Of a stretch of DNA of 64,000 bases, positions 35,852 to 44,138 are shown one piece after another. Within the stretch, counting starts at the first letter, position 1. Each line of letters begins with the position of its first letter. The stretch is taken from the NCBI RefSeq assembly GCF_021730305.1, contig NZ_CP032674.1, positions 3,519,001 through 3,583,000 on the forward strand, in the 5' to 3' direction. The notes under the pieces are model-generated. The model ran no database searches and was not told where the DNA came from. It worked only from the letters and a program-made list of their open reading frames with translations. The stretch comes from Xanthobacter sp. YC-JY1 (GTDB taxonomy: Bacteria; Pseudomonadota; Alphaproteobacteria; Rhizobiales; Xanthobacteraceae). The position numbers and the translations under genes were made by a program.

Positions 35852-36907
35852 ATGTCCGATGTCGTGCTGCAATCCATCGTCAAGCGCTACGACGCTATGA
35901 CCGCCGTGGACCACGTCTCCCTCACCATCGGCGAGGGGGAACTGGTGGCGCTGCTCGGCCCCTCGGGCTGCGGCAAGACCACGACGCTGCGCATGGTGGG
36001 CGGCTTCATCCCCGTCACCGAAGGGCGCATCCTCGTCGGCGGGCGCGACCTCACCCACCTGCCGCCGAACAAGCGCAACATGGGCTTCGGCTTCCAGAAC
36101 TATGCGCTGTTCCCGCACATGAGCGTCGCCGAGAACGTCGCGTTCGGGCTGGAGATGCGCAAGCTCCCAAAGGCGGAGATCGGCGCCAAGGTGAAAACAG
36201 CGCTGGACCGGGTGAAGCTCTCCCACCTCGCCGAGCGCCTGCCCAAGCAGCTCTCCGGCGGCCAGCAGCAGCGGGTGGCGCTGGCCCGCGCCCTCGTCAT
36301 CGAGCCGGACGTGCTGCTGCTGGACGAGCCGCTCTCCAACCTCGACGCGCAATTGCGCCACGAGATGAAGACCGAGATCCGTACCCTGCAGCAGCAGCTC
36401 GGCATCACCACCATCTTCGTCACCCACGACCAGGACGAAGCGCTATCGGTGGCCGACCGCGTGGTGCTCATGCGCGCCGGCAAGATCGAGCAGCAGGGCT
36501 CGCCGGACGACCTCTTCGGCCGCCCCGCCTCGCGCTTCGCCGCCGAGTTCATGGGCGTGACGAACCTGCTGCCCGGCGAGCTGGCCGGCGTCGGTCGCTT
36601 CCGCCTCGCCAGCGGCGAGGAGGTGCGCGTGCATCCGGTGGGTGTCGGCGGCGATCTCTCCCTCGCGCTGCGGCCGGAGCGGCTGGCGCTCGACGCAGAT
36701 GAGCCCGACCACAACGCCCTTCCGGCGGTGGTGGACCTCGCCACCTATCGCGGCCTCGTCATCGACTATCGCGTGGCGACGGCCTCCGGCCTCGTCCTCA
36801 TCGCCCGCCGCCCCTCGCCCGCGGTGGGCGGCCCCGCGCCGCTCAAGCCCGGCCAGCCGGTGCGCGTCTCCTGGCATCCCGATGCCGGCACGCTGGTGCC
36901 GGCCTGA
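35852..36907 (+). CDS. ABC transporter ATP-binding protein (PotA-like)
   Basis: A 351-residue ATPase: Walker A GPSGCGKTTT (Lys42), Q-loop FQNYALFPHMSV, signature LSGGQQQRVALARAL, Walker B VLLLDEPLSNLD, H-loop TIFVTHDQDEA, followed by a TOBE domain (about 285-351) characteristic of the PotA/MalK group. It energises uptake through the two permeases just upstream. Confidence 0.93.
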   Translation: MSDVVLQSIVKRYDAMTAVDHVSLTIGEGELVALLGPSGCGKTTTLRMVGGFIPVTEGRILVGGRDLTHLPPNKRNMGFGFQNYALFPHMSVAENVAFGLEMRKLPKAEIGAKVKTALDRVKLSHLAERLPKQLSGGQQQRVALARALVIEPDVLLLDEPLSNLDAQLRHEMKTEIRTLQQQLGITTIFVTHDQDEALSVADRVVLMRAGKIEQQGSPDDLFGRPASRFAAEFMGVTNLLPGELAGVGRFRLASGEEVRVHPVGVGGDLSLALRPERLALDADEPDHNALPAVVDLATYRGLVIDYRVATASGLVLIARRPSPAVGGPAPLKPGQPVRVSWHPDAGTLVPA

Positions 36908-36947
36908 GCCTTTCCTGCATTCTCGCGTCCTATAAGGGGGAAACCCG

Positions 36948-37922
36948 GTGTCCGACCTCCACGACAAGCTTATCGTCATCGACGGGCTCATCATCTCCGA
37001 CTTCTCCCGCCCGGTGTTCGAGGACATGCGCAAGGGCGGCCTCACCGCCGCCAACTGCACCTGCTCCATCTGGGACAACTTCACCGAGACGATGCGCAAC
37101 ATCGCCCGGTGGAAGAAGGATTTCACCGCCAACGCGGACCTCATCTCGCAGGTCTACTCCACCGCCGACATCCTCAAGGCGAAGCAGGACGGCAAGACCG
37201 GCATCATCCTCGGCTGGCAGAACACCACCGCCATCGAGGATCACCTCGAATATCTCGAGCTGTTCCACGAGCTCGGCGTGCGCATCATCCAGATGACCTA
37301 CAACACGCAGAACTGGGTGGGTTCCGGCTGCTACGAGAGCCGCGACAGCGGCCTCTCCGACTTCGGCCGCGACGTGGTGGCGGAGATGAACCGCCTCGGC
37401 ATCCTCTGCGATCTCTCGCACGTGGGGCCGAAGACCTCGGAAGACACCATCCTCGCCTCGAAGCAGCGCGTCGCCTATTCCCACTGCCTGCCGGCCGGCC
37501 TCAAGGCGCACCCGCGCAACAAGACCGACGAGCAGCTGCGCTTCATCGCCGACAAGGGCGGCTTCATCGGCGTCACCATGTTCCCGCCCTTCCTGAAGAA
37601 GGGGCCGGCCTCCACCGTCGCGGACTATGTGGAGGCGATGGAATATGTGATCGACATTGCCGGCGAGGACATGGTGGGCGTCGGCACCGACTTCACCCAG
37701 GGCTATGGCAAGCCCTTCTTCGACTGGATCACCCACGACAAGGGCACCGGCCGCAAGCTCACCGACTTCGGCGAGGTCATCAATCCCGAGGGCTTCCGCG
37801 TGATCGGCGACTTCCCCAACCTCACTGCGGCGATGGAAGAGCGCGGCTGGTCCACCGGGCGCATCGAGAAGGTGATGGGTGGCAACTGGCTGCAACTGCT
37901 CAAGGATGTGTGGGGGAAGTGA
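36948..37922 (+). CDS. Divergent M19 (membrane dipeptidase) homologue lacking part of the metal site
   Basis: A 324-residue TIM-barrel protein of the renal-dipeptidase family, GTG start with GGGGG at 36936-36940. CDLSHVGPKTSEDTILASK and VAYSHCLPAGLKAHPRNKTDEQL keep the two histidines and arginine equivalent to H198, H219 and R230 of human DPEP1. But the N-terminal HxD metal motif reads LIISD, the bridging Glu region reads GWQNTTAIED, and the substrate His region reads MTYNTQN. One metal site therefore appears lost. It ends the transporter operon and likely processes, or simply binds, the imported compound. Confidence 0.85.
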   Translation: MSDLHDKLIVIDGLIISDFSRPVFEDMRKGGLTAANCTCSIWDNFTETMRNIARWKKDFTANADLISQVYSTADILKAKQDGKTGIILGWQNTTAIEDHLEYLELFHELGVRIIQMTYNTQNWVGSGCYESRDSGLSDFGRDVVAEMNRLGILCDLSHVGPKTSEDTILASKQRVAYSHCLPAGLKAHPRNKTDEQLRFIADKGGFIGVTMFPPFLKKGPASTVADYVEAMEYVIDIAGEDMVGVGTDFTQGYGKPFFDWITHDKGTGRKLTDFGEVINPEGFRVIGDFPNLTAAMEERGWSTGRIEKVMGGNWLQLLKDVWGK

Positions 37923-37964
37923 GGAAGACTCTTTGAGGTTGCCCGCTGTGGTGCTTTGAACGGT

Positions 37965-38074
37965 CGTCATCCCCCGGCTTGTCCGGGGGATCCACCGGGC
38001 CGACAAAACGGCGCATCCATTCGTGAACCGGGCGAGCGGAACAGGGGATCCCCCGGACAAGCCGGGGGATGACA
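37965..38074. repeat. RIME-like palindromic repeat element, copy 2
   Basis: Same architecture as the 32787-32898 copy: left half CGTCATCCCCCGGCTTGTCC (from 37965), right half ending CCGGGGGATGAC (to 38073). Between them is an unrelated linker of about 50 bp. It lies between the dipeptidase-like gene and the V4R gene, so the two copies bracket the five-gene transporter operon. The hairpins may also act as a transcript end. Confidence 0.85.
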
Positions 38075-38100
38075 GTGCATGAAGCCGGAGCGAGGTACCC

Positions 38101-38631
38101 ATGGCGAAGCCCGAAGTCGAGATCGACGTGGACCCAGAGACCGGCCGCTGGTTCGTGGACAAGATGCCCATGATCCTGGTGCCGCAGCACTTCTACAACA
38201 ACAATCACCTCGCCATCGAGGCGGCACTGGGGGCGGAGGCGTTTGACGCGGCGCTGGCGCCGGCTGGCCGGCTCTCGGCCTTCGTGTGGTGCGAGCGGCA
38301 GGCGGAAATCTATGGCCTGACCGGCGCCGACGTGTTCGCGCACTACATGAAACGGCTGTCGCAGCGCGGCTGGGGGCGGTTTTCCATCCTCGCGCTCGAC
38401 CCGGCGGCGGGGACGGCGACGATCCGGCTCGATCACTCCTCCTTCGTCACGGACGCGACGAAGGGGGCGGACCGCAAGCTCTGCTACATGTTCGCGCCGT
38501 GGCTTGCCGGGGCGCTGGAATTCGTGTGCGAGCAGGCGGGCGCGCCGCGCCGGCTTCAGGCCCGCGAGGTGCAATGCGCCGCTGAGGGCTTCGACCACTG
38601 CCTGTTCGAGGTGGCTCCCACCGCGGGCTGA
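38101..38631 (+). CDS. V4R-domain protein (DUF5943-like)
   Basis: A 176-residue soluble protein. The N-terminal part has DKMPMILVPQHFYNNNHLAIEAALG and LTGADVFAHYMKRLSQRGWGRFSIL; the C-terminal part has the V4R (4-vinyl reductase-like) ending LQAREVQCAAEGFDHCLFEV with two Cys. V4R domains bind small hydrophobic ligands or metals in regulators and tetrapyrrole enzymes. Genes of this type occur near dipeptidase and betaine-demethylase genes in alphaproteobacteria. Its job here is unknown. It follows the repeat element and ends at a strong terminator. Confidence 0.7.
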   Translation: MAKPEVEIDVDPETGRWFVDKMPMILVPQHFYNNNHLAIEAALGAEAFDAALAPAGRLSAFVWCERQAEIYGLTGADVFAHYMKRLSQRGWGRFSILALDPAAGTATIRLDHSSFVTDATKGADRKLCYMFAPWLAGALEFVCEQAGAPRRLQAREVQCAAEGFDHCLFEVAPTAG

Positions 38632-38654
38632 GCGCAAGCCATTACGCCAGACGC

Positions 38655-38693
38655 AAAAAAGCCGGGCGACCTCGCGGCCGCCCGGCTTTTTCT
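38655..38693. terminator. Bidirectional intrinsic terminator between V4R gene and porin gene
   Basis: Stem GCCGGGCG (38661-38668) / CGCCCGGC (38679-38686), preceded by AAAAAA and followed by TTTTTTCT on the plus strand, so both strands carry a T tract. It serves the convergent V4R and porin genes. Confidence 0.92.
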
Positions 38694-38701
38694 TGGAATG
38701 C

Positions 38702-40183
38702 TCAGTAGTTGATGGTGGTGCGCACGCCGAACACGGCGGCATTCTTCACCAGCGAGATGCCGAGGGGATCGTTCGGGTTGAGCACGCCGCCGCCGGGATT
38801 CCAGATGTACTGGAAGTCGGGCTGGATGGTCCAACCCGGCATCACCTGCGCCGAATAGGTCACTTCCAGCACCGTCTCGCTGCTGCGGATGGGATAATAG
38901 GACCCGTTGTAGAGCGCGGTGTAGAGGTCGGCCTGCTGGGCCGCGTTCGTCACCCGCGCATTGCCGAAGGCGACGCCGAACGCATCGTCCTCGCGGCCCG
39001 GAACGAGGCCCTTGAAGGTGATGCCGCCATCCCAATAGAAGCCGAGCTGGTTCTGCTCGCTGGGCGCCGCCGTAACACGCCCGAAGACGCTGATGCCCTT
39101 GTCCTTGGTGCCGGGCTTGCGCCAGATCATCTGGTCGATGATGGCGTAGAAGGCGTAGTCACCCTGGATCTGCTTGGCGAGACCAATGGAAGCGGGGCTC
39201 GCCAGCGGCACGCCGAAGATGTCGTAGACTTGGCTGTTGAACGAATTGGAATTGTACCAGCCACCGACCTTGACGGTGCCGGGCAGCCAGGCGGCGTTCT
39301 CGGCCTTGTTGTAGCTGTAGGCCACTTCGCCGATCACGAACACGCCCTGATCGACGATGAAGTTCAGGCCATACTTGTTCTCTTCCTGGGGATCGCCGCA
39401 GCAAGGCGCGGGATTGCCGTTGAACAGGCCGACGAGCACGGTCCACTCGTCGTTCGGCACCCACTTCACGCGCACGCCGGGGGTGGCGAGGGGATAGGCG
39501 GGACCGCCGCTCGGCAGGTCGGCGGCGAACAGAGCCGGCCAGCCGAAGGTGGAGTTCAGGAACAGCGAACCGTTGTCCGAGATGGCGAATTCCGAATCGG
39601 CGGAGAGCTGGCCGAAGCGGATGCTCGACTTGCCATCACCGAACGCCTGCTCGATGTAGAGCTCGAACAGGCGGGTGGTGGAGAGGGCGTCCACATTGCT
39701 GACGCCCATGATGTTGCCGAGATACTGGCCGGAGAAGCCCGAGCCCTGAATCTGCAGCACGCTGGCGTGGAAGGTCGCGCCCTTCCAGTTGAACAGCTTG
39801 TCCAGATCGGCATCGAGCGAGAACTGGAAGCGGCCGTTATAAGCGGTGCCGGTGCCGAGGCCGCCCTCGGTGTTGCGCCAGAGTTCGCCGATATAGTTCA
39901 CGCCGATCTTGATGCCGGCTTCCGCCAGCTTGGGACGGTAGCCGCCCCAGTCGCCGAGCCAGCCGAGCTGCGGGGCGATGGAGGGCTCCGCCTCCTCTTC
40001 CGCCGGGGCGGCGGCCGGCGCCTTGGTGGCCATGTCGGCCGCATGCGCGGTGCCGAGCATGGGGGTGCCGAGCAGCGCACCGGCGGCGACGCCGGCAAGA
40101 AGATAGCGGCCGAGAAGGGTCCGCGTGCCCGGAAGGTCCCCGCTTCTGCCGCGGGCGGCGGTCCGAAACACGGTATCCAGCAT
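38702..40183 (-). CDS. OprB-type carbohydrate-selective porin
   Basis: From ATG 40183 (GGGGGA upstream on the minus strand) the product has 493 residues with a signal peptide ending AHAAD, an Ala/Pro/Glu linker, then a beta-barrel starting PQLGWLGDWGGYRPKLAEAGIKIGVNYIGELWRN, the OprB family signature. Alternating hydrophobic strands continue to the C-terminal FGVRTTINY, whose aromatic last residue is typical of outer-membrane proteins. OprB porins admit sugars, but no sugar operon is adjacent. The ORF extension to 40285 is Arg/Gly-rich and unlikely to be translated. Confidence 0.88.
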   Translation of the reverse strand: MLDTVFRTAARGRSGDLPGTRTLLGRYLLAGVAAGALLGTPMLGTAHAADMATKAPAAAPAEEEAEPSIAPQLGWLGDWGGYRPKLAEAGIKIGVNYIGELWRNTEGGLGTGTAYNGRFQFSLDADLDKLFNWKGATFHASVLQIQGSGFSGQYLGNIMGVSNVDALSTTRLFELYIEQAFGDGKSSIRFGQLSADSEFAISDNGSLFLNSTFGWPALFAADLPSGGPAYPLATPGVRVKWVPNDEWTVLVGLFNGNPAPCCGDPQEENKYGLNFIVDQGVFVIGEVAYSYNKAENAAWLPGTVKVGGWYNSNSFNSQVYDIFGVPLASPASIGLAKQIQGDYAFYAIIDQMIWRKPGTKDKGISVFGRVTAAPSEQNQLGFYWDGGITFKGLVPGREDDAFGVAFGNARVTNAAQQADLYTALYNGSYYPIRSSETVLEVTYSAQVMPGWTIQPDFQYIWNPGGGVLNPNDPLGISLVKNAAVFGVRTTINY

Positions 40184-40353
40184 CTCTAAATCCCCCAGAT
40201 CACAGCCAGCGGCGAAGCCCCGATCAGGGTCGCGCGACTGCCGAAAGCCTGAACGGCACCCGCCCGGCCCACGAAGGGCCCGCAAATCGCCGCTAGTGAG
40301 CCCGGATTGGGGGTGAGCGGCCCCGCTTTGTCAATCGGAGGAGCTCCCTTATT

Positions 40354-40366
40354 GATATAGAATATC
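40354..40366. promoter_or_regulatory. Palindrome in the porin/cyclase divergent spacer
   Basis: Perfect inverted repeat GATAT-AGA-ATATC in an AT-rich island about 170 bp before the porin start. The 424-bp gene-free stretch 40184-40607 otherwise holds the inverted repeat at 40455-40525 and the tandem start repeats at 40580. The palindrome is a candidate operator or promoter element; the binding protein is unknown. Confidence 0.35.
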
Positions 40367-40454
40367 TCTAAACTGGCGGTATCGAAATGCGGGCGCGATT
40401 TCGGCCCTCGCCAGAAAAACCTAGAAATTCTTTGGGCTTGCCCGACATCAACCT

Positions 40455-40525
40455 GTTACCACCAACCCCGCTCATACCCGCCGCGTCACCGAGGGGCATG
40501 ATCGATCGTCCGGGATTGTGGTAAC
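40455..40525. promoter_or_regulatory. Separated inverted repeat upstream of the GGDEF gene
   Basis: GTTACCAC (40455-40462) and its exact complement GTGGTAAC (40518-40525), with similar flanks, lie 55 bp apart upstream of the cyclase gene. They could be two operator half-sites for a looping or dimeric regulator. Confidence 0.35.
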
Positions 40526-40579
40526 TATGCAACGTGCCTCGCCGGCGACAGGAAGCCAAGAACGGCACCCGGGCGTGCC

Positions 40580-40621
40580 ATGACCGACGCCCCATGACCG
40601 ACTCCCCATGACCGACGCCAC
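40580..40621 (+). repeat. Three tandem 14-bp repeats at the start of the GGDEF gene
   Basis: Copies at 40580, 40594 and 40608 follow ATGACCGACNCCMM. Each carries an ATG in a different frame; only the third opens the cyclase ORF. The first two encode MTDAP-stop and MTDSP-stop, each stop overlapping the next ATG (ATGA). Confidence 0.85.
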
Positions 40622-41759
40622 ATTTCTGCTGCTCATCAATTGCGCGATCGGCCTGACCTTCGCTGCGGCGTTTCTTGCCGTCTCCTGGCGCTCCTCGGTC
40701 CGGCTGGGGCGATGGTGCGCCGCCGCCTTCGCCTGCGCCGCCGCCACCGTCCTCATCGAGGCGCTGGCGCCGGACATCCCCTCCGTCCGGCTCGCGTCCA
40801 CACTCTCGTTCGGATCGCTCATGGCGGCGGTCTTCTTCATCGCGGCCGGAATGCTGCGCCACTACCGGCCCGATTCGCGCCTCGGCTGGCCCGGCGCGGC
40901 GGCGCTCCTCGCGGTGGCCTTCACGGGGCTCGCCGGCGTCGATCTCCCGCGCGGAGGATGGGCGCAGGCGCTGACCTATCAACTGCCCTTCGCGGCCATG
41001 CTCGCGTTCGCCGCCGGCACGGTGCTGCGGCATTCGCCCGGGCGCGCGGTGGACCTTGTGCTTGCCGGCGTGCTGGGGCTCTGCGCGCTGCAGTTCGCGG
41101 CGAAGGCGGTTCTCATTCCGCTCGACGGGGCGGACAACGGCGTCCGCGATTATCTGACGAGCGCCTATGCCCGTTATTCGCAGACGGCCGGCAGCATCCT
41201 GTCGCTCATGCTCGGCGTGGCGCTGCTCGCGCTCGTCGTGACGGAGGTGATTGCCGAAGCCACCGGCCGGCTGGAGCGGGACGGCCTCTCCGGCGTCCTC
41301 ACCCGCACCGCCTTCCTCGAACGCGCGGAGCGCCTCGCGGACACCGCGCCGCCGGGCTCCGGCATCGGCCTGCTCATCTGCGACCTCGATCATTTCAAGG
41401 CGATCAACGACCGGTTCGGTCATTCGGCCGGCGACGAGGTGATCCGGCGATTCGGCGCGGTGCTCGCCTCGTGCGCCGGTCCCGCGGATCTGTGCGGGCG
41501 GATCGGCGGCGAGGAATTCTGCCTGCTGATGCCCGCTGCCGACGCGGTAAGCCTGCTGCGCGTCGCCCAGCGGCTGAGGGAAGCGACGGAGCACTTGAGC
41601 TGGCCCGGCCTGCCCCCCGGGCATCGCGTCACCACAAGCCTCGGCGCCGCCCTGGCCGCGCAGGGCGAGCCGCTGGCGACAGCGCTGCGCCGCGCCGACA
41701 TGGCGCTCTACCGGGCCAAGGCCGAAGGCCGCAACCGCGTGCAACTGGCGGACGGCTGA
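40608..41759 (+). CDS. Membrane-anchored GGDEF diguanylate cyclase
   Basis: A 383-residue protein with about seven N-terminal hydrophobic segments (residues 5-215) and a C-terminal GGDEF domain (about 225-380). The active-site loop is GGEEF (300-304), a catalytically competent variant, and DLDHFKAINDRFGHSAGDEV is the metal/substrate helix. No RxxD inhibitory site precedes the loop (CAGPADLCGRI), so product feedback is probably absent. It would make cyclic di-GMP at the inner membrane in response to an unknown signal. The start overlaps the second of two mini-ORFs in a tandem repeat. Confidence 0.88.
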   Translation: MTDATFLLLINCAIGLTFAAAFLAVSWRSSVRLGRWCAAAFACAAATVLIEALAPDIPSVRLASTLSFGSLMAAVFFIAAGMLRHYRPDSRLGWPGAAALLAVAFTGLAGVDLPRGGWAQALTYQLPFAAMLAFAAGTVLRHSPGRAVDLVLAGVLGLCALQFAAKAVLIPLDGADNGVRDYLTSAYARYSQTAGSILSLMLGVALLALVVTEVIAEATGRLERDGLSGVLTRTAFLERAERLADTAPPGSGIGLLICDLDHFKAINDRFGHSAGDEVIRRFGAVLASCAGPADLCGRIGGEEFCLLMPAADAVSLLRVAQRLREATEHLSWPGLPPGHRVTTSLGAALAAQGEPLATALRRADMALYRAKAEGRNRVQLADG

Positions 41760-41782
41760 TCCGCCCCGCCCTATTGCCACAC

Positions 41783-42703
41783 TCAGGCCGGCGGCGCGCG
41801 GCGGAGCTTCTCGGCGAGGAAATCCACGAAGACGCGCACCCGGGCCGGCGTGTTGGCCCCACCCACGAACACCGCGTGGATGCTTTCCCGATCCTGCGGG
41901 TTGAACGCTTCGAGCAGCGGCACCAGCGCGCCACTGGAAAATCCGCCGCGCGCATTGGCCTCATCGATGTGGAAGTTGCCGACGCGGGTGATGCCAACGC
42001 CCTGCGCGGCGAGCTGCACCAGCGTCTCGCCATTGTTGGCGGTGATGTTGCCCTTCACCTCCAGCATGTAATCGCGCCCGTCCTCGCGGAACGGCCAGCC
42101 GGGCTCGATGCGGCGGAAGCTGAAATCGAGGCAATTGTGCCGGGCAAGGTCCGCCGGCACCCGGGGCGTGCCGTGGCGGGCGAGATAGGAGGGCGCGGCG
42201 ATGACGGTGCGCCCGGTCTCGCCGAGGCGGCGGGCGGTCAGCGGGCTGTCGGCGAGGGGGCCGAAGCGGATGGCCACGTCCACCCGCCCGCCGAGCACGT
42301 CGGCGATCTCGTCGCTCAGCTCCATCTCCACCTCGATGTCCGGATAGCGCGCCACGAATTCGCCGAGCAGCGGCACGATGACGAGGCGGCCATGGGCCAT
42401 GGAGGCGCTGACGCGGATGCGCCCGCGCGGATTGGCGCGGTCGGCCAGCGCCGCTTCCGTCTCGTCGATGTCGGCGAGGATGCGCCGGGCGGCGCGGGCA
42501 TAGGCCTCGCCTTCTTCCGTGAGGCGCAACTGGCGGGTGGTCCGCACCATCAGGCGCACGCCGAGCCGCGCCTCGATGCGGGCCAGGATGCGGCTCACCG
42601 CCGAGGGGGTGAGACCCAGCTCGCGGGCCGCCCCTGAGAGGCTGCCGGCACACGCGACCTTGAGGAAGGCGGCCATCTCTCCGGTCCGGTCGGGGCGGTC
42701 CAT
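41783..42703 (-). CDS. LysR-type regulator, divergent from an MFS transporter gene
   Basis: A 306-residue LTTR: wHTH in the first 60 residues (AAFLKVACAGSLSGAARELGLTPSAVSRILARIEARLGVRLM), then an effector domain with GRIRVSASMAHGRLVIVPLLGEFVARYPDIEVE, typical of the CrgA/AaeR-like subgroup. It is divergent from an MFS exporter gene across 104 bp containing an inverted repeat, the standard arrangement for LTTR-regulated transporters. It converges on the cyclase gene with 23 bp between. Confidence 0.88.
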   Translation of the reverse strand: MDRPDRTGEMAAFLKVACAGSLSGAARELGLTPSAVSRILARIEARLGVRLMVRTTRQLRLTEEGEAYARAARRILADIDETEAALADRANPRGRIRVSASMAHGRLVIVPLLGEFVARYPDIEVEMELSDEIADVLGGRVDVAIRFGPLADSPLTARRLGETGRTVIAAPSYLARHGTPRVPADLARHNCLDFSFRRIEPGWPFREDGRDYMLEVKGNITANNGETLVQLAAQGVGITRVGNFHIDEANARGGFSSGALVPLLEAFNPQDRESIHAVFVGGANTPARVRVFVDFLAEKLRRAPPA

Positions 42704-42744
42704 TCGTGACTCCGGCGCACAGATGCTGGACCCGGATCGTCTCT

Positions 42745-42760
42745 ATTGCTGCACTGCAAT
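42745..42760. promoter_or_regulatory. LysR-type binding site between the regulator and MFS genes
   Basis: ATTGC-TGCACT-GCAAT is a 16-bp interrupted palindrome fitting the LTTR T-N11-A box. It lies in the middle of the 104-bp divergent spacer. The binding protein is inferred to be the adjacent LysR. Confidence 0.55.
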
Positions 42761-42807
42761 GTCAACCATATTCCGTGGCAACACGATTTGCCCCGGAGTT
42801 CCCTCCC

Positions 42808-43980
42808 ATGAAGATCAACCTGCCGCTGGTGGCGCTCGCCATCGGCGCCTTCGGCATCGGCGTCACCGAATTCTCGCCCATGGGGATGCTGCCGATCATC
42901 GCCTCGGACCTCGGCGTCTCCATTCCCGCCGCCGGCCTGCTGGTGAGCGCCTATGCCTTCGGCGTGCTGGTGACCGCACCCATCATGACACTCGCCTTCG
43001 CCAGCATGCCCCGGCGCCGGCTGCTGGTGCTGTCCATGGGCATCTTCACCGTGGGCAACCTCATCTCCGCCTTCGCCGACGGCTACTGGATGCTGCTCGC
43101 CGGCCGCATCGTCACCTCCTTCAACCACGGCGCCTTCTTCGGCGTGGGCGCGGTGGTTGCGGCGAGCGTTGTGCCGGCGGACAAGCGCGCCGGGGCGGTC
43201 GCCGCCATGTTCTCGGGCCTCACCATCGCCACCATCGGCGGCGTACCGCTTGCGGCATGGGTGGGCGAGGCGGTCGGCTGGCGCGTGGCCTTCTTCGGCA
43301 TCGCCGTCATCGGTGCCATCGCCATGGTGGCGGTGCGCCTCTCCCTTCCGCCGCTGGAGGTTCAGGGCGAGAGCGACATGCGCGCGGAACTGAAGGTGCT
43401 CATGCGCGGCCCGGTGCTCGCCGCATTGCTGCTGACCGTGGTCAGCTCCAGCGCCATGTTCACCGTCTTCACCTATATCGCGCCGATCCTGCAGGTGGAG
43501 ACCGGCGCCGCCTCCGGCTTCGTCACCGCCATGCTGGTGGTCTACGGGCTGGGTCTCGCGCTGGGCAACTGGCTGGGCGGGCGCTTCGCCGATCGCTCGC
43601 TGGACGGCACGCTCATCGGCTCGCTGACGGCGGTGGCGGTGCTGCTGGTGCTGTTCGTGCCGGGCATGCGCTCGCACCTCGCCACGGTGCCGCTGGTCTT
43701 CCTCTGGGGCATCGCCAGCTTCGCCCTCGTGCCGCCGCTGCAGATGCGGGTGGTGCACGAGGCGTCCGAGGCGCCGCACCTCGCCTCGGCCATGAATATC
43801 GGCGCCTTCAACCTCGGCAATGCGCTGGGCGCGGCGCTGGGCGGCGCGGTGATCGATGCCGGCCTCGGCTATCCCGCCGTCTCCCTCGCGGGCGCGGGCA
43901 CGGCCCTCGCGGGCCTCGCCTTCACGCTCCTCCTGCGGCGCAGCCGCCAGCGCCTGAAGGCCGCGACAGCCTGCGGCTGA
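42808..43980 (+). CDS. MFS transporter, DHA1/AraJ-type
   Basis: From ATG 42808 (CGGAG at 42794-42798) the protein has 390 residues and 12 predicted TM helices. It opens NLPLVALAIGAFGIGVTEFSPMGMLPIIASDLGVS, the AraJ/arabinose-efflux subgroup signature with motif D-like VTEF, and has the loop 2-3 motif A region ASMPRRRLLVLSMG. Probably an exporter of sugars or drugs; the substrate is unknown. A perfect palindromic terminator follows. Confidence 0.9.
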   Translation: MKINLPLVALAIGAFGIGVTEFSPMGMLPIIASDLGVSIPAAGLLVSAYAFGVLVTAPIMTLAFASMPRRRLLVLSMGIFTVGNLISAFADGYWMLLAGRIVTSFNHGAFFGVGAVVAASVVPADKRAGAVAAMFSGLTIATIGGVPLAAWVGEAVGWRVAFFGIAVIGAIAMVAVRLSLPPLEVQGESDMRAELKVLMRGPVLAALLLTVVSSSAMFTVFTYIAPILQVETGAASGFVTAMLVVYGLGLALGNWLGGRFADRSLDGTLIGSLTAVAVLLVLFVPGMRSHLATVPLVFLWGIASFALVPPLQMRVVHEASEAPHLASAMNIGAFNLGNALGAALGGAVIDAGLGYPAVSLAGAGTALAGLAFTLLLRRSRQRLKAATACG

Positions 43981-44010
43981 CGGCCCGCGATCCGGCGGTG
44001 ACAGCGTCCG

Positions 44011-44045
44011 AAGGGGTGGCGGAATTCCGCCACCCCTTTTCTTTG
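44011..44045 (+). terminator. Rho-independent terminator of the MFS gene
   Basis: A 28-bp perfect palindrome (AAGGGGTGGCGG pairing with CCGCCACCCCTT around AATT) is followed by TTTTCTTT, 30 bp after the stop. Confidence 0.92.
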
Positions 44046-44138
44046 CATCGGCGGATTTTCGCCCGGCGATTTTCTCGGCTCCGCAAAAAACCAACATCAT
44101 CACAACGCATTAATTGAGTCCGGCGCAGGCCGCATGGC

